The notes under the pieces: generated by a model
Database searches by the model: none
Told to the model about the DNA's origin: nothing
What the model saw: only the letters and a program-made list of their open reading frames with translations
Assembly: GCA_942486035.1 (NCBI GenBank)
Contig: CALNXK010000032.1
Coordinates: 403,501 to 467,500 of the forward strand
DNA from: Porites lobata
Lineage: Eukaryota; Cnidaria; Anthozoa; Scleractinia; Poritidae
Direction: 5' to 3'
Length of the DNA: 64,000 nucleotides
Translations under genes and position numbers: made by a program
Shown: positions 53,233 through 64,000 of the stretch, piece after piece
Layout: the number at the start of each line of letters is the position of its first letter
How positions within the stretch are numbered: position 1 is the stretch's first letter

Positions 53233-55070
53233 TAACTACGTCAGCATGAGTAAAGATATCGAAAAAAGGTTGCCACAACTGTATTACATAAAGATGAAAA
53301 TTTCTTATGATCTGGGTTTTATTGCAATCGGAGTCTCCATGGCAACGTAATGACGCCATTACGTTTTTCATTTATCCTTGTGTTTCTCTGTACCACGAGT
53401 TTTTTGAAGAAATCGCTTAGGGGAGTATGTACCTGCCATAATTGCCTCCTTTATGGCAAAGTTTGAAGAAATTCTATGAGAGCGTTTTCGAAATATTTCG
53501 AAATGCAGTTTTAAGAATCATCAAAGCAGTGAAATAGCATACTAGCCGCTCAATTCGCTAATATTTTAAGAAAATGATAAGCTTTGGGAACGCGGCTTCA
53601 TCTCATAGTAGTTTGATTCCATTGAAAACTGCATACAAAAAAAGAGGGGAATTGCTCTGGGCGATCACGAGTAAGAAGAATTTTATTAACTTGCATTCAG
53701 CTGCTTTTGATACAGTTTTTGGAGGTAATTTGGTCCATGCCTAAGAATTTCGCATTTTTCCAAAAACAGCTTGATAAATTTTTTTATAAATTCGACAATC
53801 CCGAGATCAATCGTCAAGAAATATTCCCTGCAAGTTTCAAGGACATTGAAAACAGGGAAGGCTTTTAAATAGGGACTCAAACATAACCAATTTTCCCCCC
53901 AGATCTTGTGTTTACAAGTGAGCGTCCTCATTATTCACTGGCATTGTTTTCAAGTTTCATATGCACGTGCACAACTAGCAAAAAATATAAATTTGCATCA
54001 AAAAGAACTCTCGATTACTTTCCGAAGAAATATCCGGTATATGCTAATAATTGGCTTGTCGTCACAGATAGCAGTGAGAGCCGAAACGGTGAACATCACG
54101 GCTCATCGTGTAGGATGCAATACTTAATTATCTTACTCGGGTTATAACATCACAGAAACTCTCACAAAGAGTTGCTCTGACGTTATAATGTATCACTAAC
54201 CTCTTTACCCGGTTTATTAGCATATCCCGGAGATTTAACCGAGGGTCCTTTTTGATGCAAATTCTATCTTTTTGCTAAATGTCACGTGTATATGAAACTT
54301 GAAAACAATGCCAGTGAATAATGAGGGGGCTCGCTTGTAAACACTAAATCTGGCGGGAAAATTGGCTAAATTTGACGCCCTATTTAAAAGCCTTCCCTGT
54401 TTTCAGTGTTCTTAAAACTTGCAGGGAATATTTCTTGACGATTGATCTCGGAATTATCAAATTTATAAAAAAAGTTAGCGAGCGGTTTTTGGAAAAATGC
54501 GAAATTTTTAGGCATGGACCAAATTACCTCCAAAAACTGTATCAAAAGCAGCTGAATGCAAGTTAATAAAATCCTTCTTACTCGCGATCGCCCAGAGCAA
54601 TTCCCCTCTTTTTTTGTATGCAGTTTTCAATGGAATCAATCCACTATGAGATGAAGCCGCGTTCCCAAAGCTTATCATTTTCTTAAAATATTAGCGAATT
54701 GAGCGGCTAGCATGCTATTTCACTGCTTTGATGATTCTTAAAACTGCATTTCGAAATATTTCGAAAACGCTCTCATAGAATTTCTTCAAACTTTGCCATA
54801 AAGGAGGCAATTATGGCAGGTACATACTCCCCTAAGCGATTTCTTCAAAAAACTCGTGGTACAGAGAAACACAAGGATAAATGAAAAACGTAATGGCGTC
54901 ATTACGTTGCCATGGAGACTCCGATTGCAATAAAACCCAGATCATAAGAAATTTTCATCTTTATGTAATACAGTTGTGGTAACCTTTTTTCGATATCTTT
55001 ACTCATGCCGACGTAGTTAAGGCTCAAACTTGGGAGGTATCGCCCTAAAAAAATCCAGTCGAGCCACCTT
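53182..55070. mobile_element. 1.9-kb foldback element inside BEL-2 integrase
   Basis: AAGGTGGCTCGACTGGATTT begins at 53182 and its complement ends at 55070. The two arms are inverted copies over about 865 bp each (to about 54045 and 54218), with only scattered mismatches. The ~170-bp centre carries a further inverted repeat (GTTATAACATCACAGA-type and its complement, CTCTCACAAAGAG). No coding motif and no clear target duplication. Open frames in the arms pair up as mirror images and are not genes. Confidence 0.85.
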
Positions 55071-55284
55071 GGGTAAGAAAATAACTTGCTCAAAATTTTA
55101 TCTGCAGCCTTAAACGTTTTGGCATTGTCTGAGATAACAGTTCTGGTAAACCTCTTCTAGCTTCGAATCTCCTTAGGCAACGGATGAATACATCAATCGA
55201 CAGGTCTGTAGCAAGCTCTAAATGTACTGCTGTCACAGAACAGCAAGTAAAGAGTAGAACATAGACCTTCTGTAACGCAGACTG

Positions 55285-56876
55285 TCATGACACCTTAATG
55301 TACAAAGGTCCAGCATAATCTACTCCGACATAAGGAAAGGCAGGTTTGTGGCTCAATCTAAACTCAGGTAGGTCACTTTGAAGAGGCACTCTGTAACCCT
55401 TCCCTTCATATCTGCGAAAAACTGTACAGCTAGCCAGTGTTCTTTTAACAAACTGTCGTCCCTTAACCATCCAAAATCTGGTTCTCAGCTGGGCCAGCGT
55501 AGCTTCTACCCTATTGTGATTCACCCTTTCATGAGCATCTCTCACCAACAGAGTTGAAAGATAATGATTGTTTGGTAGTAAGGCTGGGAACTTCGTCTCA
55601 TGTGGTACATCAGCATTAGCAATTCTGCCCTTACATCTTAGGATTCCACTACTGTCTTCGTACAAACCAAAGTCTCGCTCTAACTGACTGTAATTTTCTT
55701 GGGACTTCAATTCTTTCTGGACACTTCTTAACCACTTCACTTCTGCATTTCCAAGTTCTTCTGCAGTAACCTCTCCCAAGTAAACAGTTCCTTCCTTTAG
55801 CAACTTGGCCTTGATTTTTAAATTTTTCACAAAGCGCAACACCAAGGTTGTAATACGAAACAACTTGTCACAGGAGCTAAAATCTGTGATCGGAATAATA
55901 GTGTCCATATTGGGCATTCCATTTGTAGTTAACAATACTGCTTCACCAACTGCTTCGATAGCTTGGCCTTTCTTCATCTCTTCATCTCTTCGCAACACTC
56001 CTCAGCAATTGTTTCGGAATATTCCTCAGAACTGGGCCAGTTTCTCATGGGCTCTGACAGCCACGATGGTCCCCTCCACCACAACACATTACTCTTTAAC
56101 TTAGCCGCGCCTTCTCCGCAAGATCCTATGTCTGCTGGGTTCTCAATGCCAGGACAATGGTTCCACATGCTCTCTTCGGTTAAAGACAAGATTTCATTCA
56201 CACGATTTTGCACAAACTGCTTCCACTCCTTCGAACCCTTTATCCAGCAGATTGCAGTCTTGCTGTCTAGCCACAAGTGTGTCTTATCAATTGTAATCTG
56301 TGACGCTAAGGCTTCTTTAACTGAGGACACCAATCTTGCTAAGATGACCCCAGACAGTAATTCGAGTCTAGGGATAGACTGCCTTGTCAGCGGTGCCACT
56401 CTGGTTTTGGATGACAACAAAACGGGAAAAAAATCTCCACTCACTTCAAGAACCAAGTAAACAACAGCACAATAAGCCTTCTCTGAAGCGTCCCCAAACC
56501 CATGAATAACATAAGACGTAACACCTTCCTCTAATCCAGCAAACAAACACCTCGGTACTAACACTTGCTGCACCTTTCTCAAGTCCTGAAACCACCTGTT
56601 CCACTGCTTCTGGGCAGACTCCGGGAGTGGCGCATCCCATTCAAACTTGTCCTGGCAAAGAGACTGAAACAAAATCTTCATTTCCACTAGTATTGGACTG
56701 AGTACTCCAAGGCGGTCAAAGAAACTTGAAGTAACCTTTAACAAGTTTTTCCTGGTCGGCTCCAAGTCTTCTGAAAGTCTCAGTAAGACTTCAAATTTAA
56801 AAATGAACTCATCAGTAACACATTTCCAATTAAGACCAAGTACCTTGTGTTCATCCTTCATATCAAGCTTCTCCAA
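55285..56876 (-). pseudogene. BEL-2 pol part 2: RNase H and integrase N-terminal part
   Basis: First frame (56876-55974): SSFFDRLGVLSPILVEMKIL, VIHGFGDASEKAYCAVVYLV, DKTHLWLDSKTAICWIKGSK and GIENPADIGSCG, the A17-like and RNase H regions. Next frame (55998-55285): AHERVNHNRVEATLAQLRTR, CTVFRRYEGKGYRVPLQSDL (zinc finger with HHCC, one Cys replaced by R) and FPYVGVDYAGPLYIKV (first catalytic Asp). It stops at 55285; the rest of the core is decayed up to the foldback element. Confidence 0.85.
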
Positions 56877-58641
56877 ATGATTGACAGTAGTTTTCGCATA
56901 AGACTCTCAGCACAAGTTCCGACAGTTCCAACTTGGTCCTCACAAATCAATTCAAGCAATTTAGGTGAATTTGAAATCCACTTTCGCAAGTTAAACCCAC
57001 CTTCCAATAGGCACTTCTTGGACTTCTGATAAAGCGACAGACACTGCTTAACACCCCTTTCTCCTGTCACTAAATCATCCACATAAAATGAATTCAACAA
57101 GTTCTGAACAAAACCAGGGTCAGCCTCATATTGACTGATATGATACTTCAAAGTGGCATTCAAAAGAAAAGGGCTAGCATTGACTCCAAACACCACACGA
57201 CAAAACTGATATAACATCAATCCGGAATTCTCTTCTTCTAAACTGTCCACCCAGAGGAATCGCAGGACATCACGATCTTCAGCAACTCCCACATTGAGAA
57301 AGGCCTTTTTAATGTCTCCTACAAGTGCAATTCTTTTCTCTCTAAACTGGAGGATAACATTGAAGATCGTTGGAGTTAAGGCTGGTCCTGAGTAAAGGCA
57401 TTCATTAAGACTTGGACTATCACTGCTGGGCCTTGACGAAGCATGAAAAACAACACGAAGTTTGGTTGTAAGGGCATCCCGGCGTACCACCCCATGATGC
57501 GGTAAATAATGCACCCTTCCAACATCAGGACGCTTGGCACAGTCTACTTGCTCAATTATACCACTCTGCAACTGATCTTGTATGATGGAGTCATATTCTT
57601 TCAAGATCTCTGGATCCTCTCTAAGACGTTTAAGCTGCGAGCTCAATCTTGCTACACAGTTCTCAAAATTATCTGGCAACAGCCCATGTTGCTCCTTCCA
57701 AGGTAGATGGACCAAATACTTGCCATCTTCAAAACTCAAATTCTTTTCAAAGGCTTCAGGAACAGTATCCTTATCTCGAATGCCGACAGAATCCAGATCC
57801 CACAATCTATCCAAATTCCCTTGCAGCGTATCATCAACAACCCTTGACTCCGTCCTCAACACGTGAGTCGACGAAAACTGAATACTTAAAAGTTTCTCCC
57901 TCGGGAGATTTTCCACCGGACCCGACAACACCCATCCAACCTCTGCAGAAACAGCCACAGGTCCACCCTGACCTGACTCCTCCCCCCTTACTGACTTGCC
58001 ATCAAAGAAATCCCAGATATAATCTGAACCAATCAACAAATCAATCTGCATTGTATTGCTTGCAGGGCACACATCAGCAAATTCAATGTTTTTTAAGCTG
58101 GGATACCTTTTTTTAACCCATTCCAAATCTTGACCTTGTAAATCATTACAAATGTGAGGGACTGCAAATGCATTCAATGTTGTTTTAAAGTCTGTTCCTG
58201 ATTTGGTGAAAGAAAGTTCGACCAGGTTGACAGCTTCCAGCTCTTGGTTCTGATCCCCTGATCCCCAAATGTTGCAATTTTCAGTCTCTCTGTCCTGACA
58301 GTATTCAGTTTCAAGGCATTTACTACTTTTTGGTTGATATACGATCGCTGGGCTCCAGTATCAAAAATTGCACGTACAGTGAGACTATGAGAGAGTTCCT
58401 TCCCCGGGATTGAGACATTTGCTTGAGCAGTTTGTGAGAAAACATGCATCCCAGAACTGATATGCAATGCAGGTGAGGCTGTTGCCCTAGAAGGAATATT
58501 ACTGCTGTCTGCCATACTACTATTACAAACTGCCAAATGGTGACGACCACTACACTTGAAGCACTGAATTTTTGTGTCACAGTTACGGGCTAGGTGCCCC
58601 CCATGGTGCAGGCAATTGAAACACCTCCCTTGTTTCTTCAA
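56858..58641 (-). pseudogene. BEL-2 pol part 1: zinc knuckle, protease, RT
   Basis: CFNCLHHGGHLARNC and CFKCSGRHHLAVC are knuckles; IFDTGAQRSYINQKVV is the aspartic protease active site (FDTGA). The frame breaks near 58180, then 439 open codons continue with the rest of the protease region (IDLLIGSDYIWDF) and RT: VHYLPHHGVVRRDA, KLRVVFHASSRPSSDSPSLN, RIALVGDIKKAFLNVGVAED and LNSFYVDDLVTG (YVDD). It overlaps the next frame by 19 bases at 56858-56876. Confidence 0.88.
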
Positions 58642-58701
58642 AATTTCTCTTCTTTCATCAATATTTGTTACAACTTGGCACTCAGACGCTCGGTGATTTC
58701 C

Positions 58702-59720
58702 TTAGCAAAACAAACAGTTTAACTCCCCACAATTTCCGCTCAACAATGCACTTGCAGTTGATTCATTGCCAGGGTTAAACGATTCCTTTAATGGGGATTT
58801 TTTCTCCACAGATGTATTCATACCACACCTTTCACGGGCCTCCACTTCATTTTTGACAGATTTTATTACAGAAGTTAGCTCCCAGTTATCCTTATGTTCC
58901 CGACTGACAATCAAGCGCAATTCTTTGGGCAACTTCTCCATGAATATAGGAATCAAAAGAGCTCCATACTGTGCAGAATCAATTCCCAGTGCTTGTAAAC
59001 CTCTAACCTGAATTTCCAAATTATCGAGAACAGCTCGGATTCCCTTAACGTTAGACATGGCATTCACAGGCTGTAATTTGAGTAAGGCCTCCATGTGAGA
59101 GCTAATAATTATCTGCTTGTTTCCAAATCTATCGGTTAAGATTTCAATAGCCTCCTTATAGTTCAGTTCAGTTAATGGTAATCCAATGATAGAATTTAGA
59201 GCTGGGCCATCTAATAGAGTTCGCAAATAATTAAACTTGTCAACATTAGTTAGCAAAGCGTTCTTGTGCACCGCAGACGAGAACAAATCCCAAAATGTCT
59301 GCCAGTTTTTTGGGTCGCCAGCAAATCTTTTTATGTGTAGTGTTGGTAGCTTCGCACCGTTACTAGAACTAGATGGAACAGACCCACCTGGACTTCCTTG
59401 AGGCGATTCTTGTTTCCCATAAGAATTTTTACATTTGTGCAACTTGACAAGGGCGCCATGAATTCGCGCGTGAAACCTTCAGATTCCTCTATCTCCGGTT
59501 CTAAATTTCCTTCATCGATTGTGGCCAAAATCGATTTGTCCAAGGCCTTTAAGGTTGCTAATTTTTCATTGAGCGTAATAGTTATCCGTTTTATCTTGTC
59601 TTTAGTGGTATCACACCCCTCGTAATCCATGGGAAGTTCATCGACTGATGCAAGAACTTTCCTTGTGTGTAAGCGATGTGCCGCACGTATTTTGAGGTTC
59701 TTCGCTACTTTCCCAGGCAT
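58702..59720 (-). pseudogene. BEL-2 gag
   Basis: Start ATG at 59720 (MPGKVAKNLKIRAAHR), 40 bases from the LTR. The first 129 codons then lose frame near 59400. The next frame holds the conserved region: LPTLHIKRFAGDPKNWQTFW, FNYLRTLLDGPALNSIIGL, LTDRFGNKQIIISSHMEALL and ELRLIVSREHKDNWELTSVI, the DUF1759-like core of BEL gag. It ends at a TAA (58702-58704) followed in the same frame by the zinc-knuckle region. Confidence 0.85.
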
Positions 59721-59759
59721 AATTCAGCTAGTTCCAAATCCGGCTGTTGGGACCAAATG

Positions 59760-59939
59760 TGATAGATTTTATTCGAAACCAATAGATCTCTTACAGCAAC
59801 GGGCTTCTATTCCGATACACTTGCCAAAAACAATAGGGTTCCACAAAGTAACGGGCTTCTAAACTGATACACGTGCCTTCAACAAAATTACAATTCTCTA
59901 AATCGAAAAACTACTCCGTTCAAAGTGTCACATGATCAC
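59760..59939 (-). repeat. BEL-2 5' LTR, truncated
   Basis: 180 bp matching 52173-52354 or so, then breaks off at ATGATCAC. Just inside on the minus strand is TGGTCCCAACAGCCGG (about 59757-59740), which sits where a primer-binding site should be. Confidence 0.85.
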
Positions 59940-60024
59940 TGCTTCGGAGTAAACGATACTGCAGCTGCATGGTTTGAGTCATACCTGATGTTGCGCACGC
60001 AGTTTGTTTAGGTCAATGACTGTA
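59940..60024 (+). pseudogene. Inverted LINE-D fragment
   Basis: About 85 bases in plus orientation read GVNDTAAAWFESYL, then a gap and RTQFV, the region just after RT motif A in CR1-like LINEs ('G....A..WF.SYL..R.Q.V'). It is the part missing from the 51.3-52.2 kb piece, here inverted between the truncated BEL-2 LTR and the LINE-D 5' part. Confidence 0.6.
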
Positions 60025-61720
60025 AAGTCAGCATCAGATTTTTTCAGTGTGGGCGATAGTATAGCAACCTTCAGAGCATCAGGCACATTACCAGTCGATT
60101 TAGGACAGATTGATGATCCTCATAATAGTAGGAAGTAATACAGTAAGACAGCCTTTCAAAACTACCGCGGGTAGAGGATCAAGTTCACAAGATTTAGATA
60201 GTGGTTTCCTTGAAAACTTTTTTATTTCCTCCAGGGTAACCTCAGCAAAGTTACAAAACTCTGCACCACAAACTTTGACGTCAGGACGTGAAGACCCAAC
60301 ACGTATTTTCCTTTCAATATGCCCATGATGTATTTTATCAATCTTGCTGGTGAAGAAATCGGCAAATGAATTTGCCAGGGCATTATCATTAGAGGAAGGA
60401 GGATAACTCTTGTTGGTTGATTTTTGCAATAACTTTCCAACAGTCTTGAACAATATCCTCTTATCTGATGAATGATCATTAATGATGTCAGTGTAATTTG
60501 TCGACTTTAGTGACTCTATCAAATTGTTGACAACGAAGCACTGATGAACGTATTGCTCATGATCACATAGTAACCTAGTCGAATGCCACTTCCACTCTAA
60601 CCGCCTTGGGATGTTTTTCTGTACAACCACTTCCGGTTTATACCAGGGAGCACTAGGTCGTAATGTTACTGTTTGCCATTTTAAAGGGGCATAGAGATCC
60701 AAGAGGGATCACAATATATTGTCATATTGATCCACAAGACCATTGATTTCAACAGCTTGATCCTGTAGCAAAGGAGAAGTCAAGATATCTTCACAAATGG
60801 ATTCAATATCCAAAGAACGCAGTTTCCGATAGTACACCTTTTTCTTCGTGAAGTGCGGTTCTTGTACACGCAGGTTACAATGAACTGCACAGTGATCCGA
60901 CATTACAGGGTCGAAAATCTTGATTTCAGTAATGAGAGGATTATCTTTTTTAGAAATTACAAGATCCAAAGTGTGTCTGTTAGCGTGAGTTGCTCCTGTG
61001 ACGTGCTGTTTGAGGTTGCAAGATTCAAGAATTTCAGTAAAGCGGTTTGCACAGATGCTACAGGGGTCATCAACATGTAAATTGAAGTCACCAGGTATTA
61101 GTAAGTGACCAGTGGATTCAGCCATAATTTGTTCTAGAAGCACTGAGAATTCTTCAAGAAATAGCATAGCACGCATGAGGTGTTATCAGGAGGGCGGTAA
61201 ATAAGCAGAACTCTAATGGACTGAAGACTTCTAAAGTGAATATCCATGAGTTCAAATGTCGTAAAGGTATCGGTGATGTGACTGTTTATTTGGAGAGTGT
61301 CCTTAAATAACAAACCAACACCTCCACCTCGGGAATGACCCCTCGGAACATGTAAAAATCTATAGCCAGTTGGACATAGGGTTCTAATCTCAACATCATC
61401 AATGTTACCAGGATGCAGCCAAGTCTCAGTGAGAGCCAAAATATCAATGTCTTGATCAACCACAAGGTCTTCAACTGCCATTGCCTTGTTCTTAATGGAT
61501 CTAACGTTAAGAACACAAAACTGAACACAGCAACGGTCAATTTTTGGAGAATCTGTTGTAGTTACTGATATTAAATTATTAAAGTTCACACCACGAAGTG
61601 GCAATGGCGCTTGGAGGTAACCAAAATTAGCATAATCACGTTGAGTTGTTCTAGAAAATATATTTAAATAATTTCCTCGGGTCTTCTTTCCACCTTTTCC
61701 TCCTCTATACCTCAAAACAC
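60025..61720 (-). pseudogene. LINE-D 5' part: endonuclease and linker
   Basis: Three minus-strand blocks with two frame breaks. 61715-61134: CVLNVRSIKNKAMAVEDLVV, DILALTETWLHPG, HSRGGGVGLLFKDTLQI, IRVLLIYRPPD. 61176-60709: HLLIPGDFNLHVDD, TLDLVISKKDNPLI and MSDHCAVHCNL (SDH). 60702-60100: KSYPPSSNDNALANSFADFF, SKSCELDPLPAVVLKGCLTV. Then LSPTLKKSDAD leads to 60025, where it breaks. The first block is 194 codons. CR1/Rex-like. The 5' end near 61720-61790 may keep some 5' UTR. Confidence 0.82.
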
Positions 61721-61799
61721 CATGTGATTTTATTTTGCCCAGAACTTGAGGACAAGGAGTACAAGTACTCGATCGTAGGCTCAGGAGAAATGTGACCGT

Positions 61800-62130
61800 G
61801 CACGGGAAAACGTGCCTTAACGCTTATCCGTTAAAGGCTCTCTAACGGACAGATAGCTAACGGATTGTTAACGGCCTTCACAGCATTCTAACGTTTTGTC
61901 CTAACGTTCTAACGGTTGTCTAGTTGTGCCTAACGGATGATCAAAACCTTCTAACGCTTTCTTCTAACGGTCTAACGGCTAACTAAGTATGTCTAACGGA
62001 TGAAGAAAACGTTCTAACAGTTACGCAGTTTGTTCTAACGGATGACTGGAGCCGTTTAACGGTTGTCTAACGCTCTACATCTAGGGACTTTTAACGTTTG
62101 TCTAACGGTTTACATCTAAGGACTTTTAAC
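61800..62130. repeat. Cluster of TAACGG motifs
   Basis: Eleven TAACGG on plus and one on minus, plus several TAACG(T/C), irregularly spaced over about 330 bp. Two longer near-repeats (TTTACATCTA-GGACTTTTAAC) close the cluster. It looks like a degenerate tandem repeat. TAACGG also fits the animal Myb consensus YAAC(G/T)G. Confidence 0.75.
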
Positions 62131-63337
62131 AAACGAATAGCGTAACAGTTACTTTCAGTCCAATGTTATAAACACATGATTGTGCAAAACCATTACTAGT
62201 CTTACACTCACGATTTAAAAAAAAACGAGTCACAAAGTGCCGATTTCATCAGTCGTCGATGAGACAAGCATTAAAAAAATTATTTCCACGGTGAGCATTA
62301 ATTGAGAGCAAAACTCAGGGATATAAACTTTCACTTTCTCATCGAGATGGCGAAACTCGACAGAATTCGAGTCCTTTATTATCGTGTGAGAAGCAAACCT
62401 AACGTCGCTAAACCTGTGTGTAAACAATTTTAATGGCCAGTCGTGGTGAACATTTTTTATTGTTTTACTCAAATGGATTTGTTGCTTGTACTTATTTTTA
62501 CACCATGACTCTGTCAAGAGTTTTTCTAAAGTAACTGTTTTACCCCGGGCCAGCCATGGATTCTCGAAAGATTACGCTTTCTATCTTGACCGAGCATGCG
62601 AAAAGCGCTGCCTTTTGAAGTCACGAAGTCAGTCTCGAAGCGACGACGACGTGTTGGCGCTGGTTTCACCAGATAAAGTTGTTTTCGTAACATGCATGTA
62701 GTTTAAAATTAGTTTCGTCTGATTCAGAGTTAGACAAAAGTCTATCAAAATATTCATCAACCTTTCCACCAGAATATGGCGTTTCTCACATCTTGGAAAA
62801 TGTAAACAACTTTATGCAAATTTTTGAACCCGCACTTTGTGAATTGAAACCAAATAATATTATTCTACTTCAGTTCGAACGACAAAGACCACTTAATTAT
62901 TTTAATGATTGCAAATAGCGATTAAAGGGAACGGAAGAAGGTTATTCATTATTTGGCATCCCACCTCGCAGGTCATAGCACTTTATCAATAAATTATAAC
63001 TACGAGTGAAGTCCTTCAAGTTTCATAAATGATCTACTAATTTTATTAAAATACATTCTTATTGACTTACAAACATTGCCCCTAAACTGAGAAAAACAAG
63101 AACTACTGGAAGTACTCTAAGAACTAAAATGCTTACAACAGGTGGTTTCACTGGTTTGTTACTGTGCTCGCATGGTATTTGCGTACTTAATAGCGCGACA
63201 CCTAGCATTCATCTTAGTTTTTATGAATGCCCACAGTTTATCCTTTTCCGTCGCAGATTCTGCAGGAAACTTGCTAAAAACTAAAACTCTTAATGAATTT
63301 AACTTATTGCTGTCGCGGCATTGTTTGCCGTCCTAAC
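62131..63337. other. No identifiable gene
   Basis: Short open frames on both strands. Part next to 63338 is intron of the BEN-like gene. Confidence 0.5.
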
Positions 63338-63836
63338 CATCCGTGTTACTGTTCATGATTTCTTCCTTCGGGAAAAAGAAGGGAAGAAGGTTAACTGCGC
63401 ATCTGTGCCTGTTTGCTTCTTTTTGGAGTGCTTCCCAAACCCGCTGTACTTTCCTCGGGGTTACACATGTCTGAATAACGTCTTCTGCAACTGGGATTTC
63501 AACGGCGCTGTCTACGGCACTGTTGGAACTGACGGTCCTGGCGAGAGTTGCTGGTGTAGGATCAGCAGGAGTTTCTAGTGTAGGAACAGCAGGAGTTTCC
63601 ACTGTAGTAGCAGCAGAAGTTTCCATTGTAGGAACAGCAGAAGTTTCCAGTGTGGGAGCAGCAGAAGTTTCCAGTGTAGAAGCAGCAGGAGCCAGCGAAT
63701 GTACTGAAAGGCTAGTGTTGACTTCGGCGCTCAAGCTTTCGAAAGTGTCTATGTCAATCGTCGACAAGTCATGAAGAGGCGGAACACTCGCAGACAAACT
63801 GACTGATAATGGGTCTATGTTAAGTGGGCTTGGATA
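63338..63836 (-). CDS. BEN domain-like protein, internal exon
   Basis: The exon opens after TTTTTTTTCACAG (AG at 63837-63838 on the minus strand) and closes at a donor (GGATG/GTTAGG) near 63338. It reads PSPLNIDPLSVSLSASVPPL, then five to six Thr-Ser-Ala-Pro repeats of the type PTLETSAA (24-30-bp DNA repeat, 63545-63690), then VQRVWEALQKEANRHRCAVN and LLPFFFPKEEIMNSNTDG. The last block looks like part of a BEN domain ('LL..FFSKEEL..SN..G'), a DNA- or protein-binding module of chromatin factors. The domain would finish in the next exon (lower coordinates). No frame damage. Best candidate for a living host exon in the window. Confidence 0.55.
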
Positions 63837-64000
63837 CTGTGAAAAAAAAGCAGAACAAAAAATTTACCAAATTACTAACACTATAATTTACGTTGAAAAT
63901 TTACGAACAGAATTTCGGGATAAATTTGACGTAAAGAAACAACGCTAGCTAGCGTTTACTAGAGTCGCTTTTTTTTTATCAAGAGGAATATAATGTTGAA

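Larger units (their letters stand above)
52173..59939 (-). mobile_element. BEL-2: older BEL/Pao retrotransposon with truncated 5' LTR
   Basis: Minus-strand BEL/Pao element with a complete 3' LTR (52173-52429) and a 5' LTR that is cut short (59760-59939). The LTRs differ at roughly eight or nine of 180 aligned positions, far more than those of BEL-1. Gag, protease, RT, RNase H and integrase are all recognisable but frames are broken in at least four places, and the integrase is split by a 1.9-kb foldback element. No target duplication remains because the 5' end is lost. Confidence 0.9.

Noticed and set aside
53908..54566. Open frames in both arms of the foldback giving similar peptides (FLEKCEI, HGPNYLQKLYQ)
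   Set aside because: The arms are inverted copies, so mirror-image frames are expected. No domain or start context supports a gene.
57649..58116. 155-codon plus-strand open frame
   Set aside because: Antisense shadow of BEL-2 pol.
1..64000. tRNA, rRNA or snRNA genes
   Set aside because: I looked for tRNA-like A and B boxes and obvious rRNA stretches and saw none I could support; a covariance-model scan would be needed to exclude them.

Overview
The window is eukaryotic, AT-rich and repeat-dense, with very little intact host coding sequence. The combination of BEL/Pao, PAT/Ngaro-like DIRS, CR1-like and L1-like non-LTR elements, many TA- and TTAA-flanked short inverted-repeat elements, and host-like fragments of a DUF6589-type protein, HECT-type ligase-like and BEN-type proteins points to a cnidarian, probably an anthozoan (coral or anemone). 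This is inferred from recognised protein families only; no database search was possible.

Layout. 1-340: Ty3/gypsy pol fragment on the minus strand. 340-2660: decayed minus-strand host-like fragments, including a HECT C-lobe-like exon pair with a premature stop and a frameshift. 2.9-5.5 kb: a minus-strand non-LTR element (called LINE-A here) with an intact 272-aa ORF1 and broken ORF2, directly downstream of an unidentified host-like ORF. 6.6-12.96 kb: several short inverted-repeat elements, including a 1.7-kb element at 8000-9708 with AATT target duplications, and a 20-bp minisatellite (10.85-11.46 kb). 13397-20931: a complete, very young BEL/Pao retrotransposon (BEL-1, minus) with near-identical LTRs and a perfect 5-bp target duplication, but with single-base frame breaks. 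21119-23354: a 2.2-kb TTAA-flanked Kolobok-like non-autonomous element. 23.4-28.6 kb: host-like exons (an unidentified minus-strand gene, a DUF6589-like exon on plus, a RecQ-like-tail exon on minus). 30.1-31.6 kb: L1-like LINE fragment (minus). 32441-38582: a DIRS-type element (minus) with split direct repeats, a tyrosine-recombinase tail, an RT N-terminus and a degenerate ~100-bp tandem array, invaded by a plus-strand LINE. 39.1-40.6 kb: host-like minus fragments, one SWIM-finger-like.

41.5-50.25 kb is a layered nest: a second LINE-A copy (minus) holds a 1.1-kb hairpin-bearing insertion, is split by LINE-B (42691-45637, plus, near intact), is split again by a Tc1/mariner-like element (41541-42662) that carries another one (42051-42324), and is flanked by a 10-bp-TSD element whose inverted repeats are made of 10-bp tandem units (49124-50251). 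51.3-61.7 kb: a CR1-like LINE (LINE-D, minus) broken by an older BEL/Pao element (BEL-2, 52173-59939), whose integrase is in turn split by a 1.9-kb foldback element with ~865-bp arms. 61.8-62.1 kb: a cluster of TAACGG motifs. 63.3-63.84 kb: a BEN-like exon with a short tandem peptide repeat.

Nothing in the window works as an operon or pathway. The coherent story is the order of transposon insertions, which target duplications and interrupted reading frames let one reconstruct. Several otherwise clean coding stretches carry single-base frame breaks; some may be assembly errors rather than decay.
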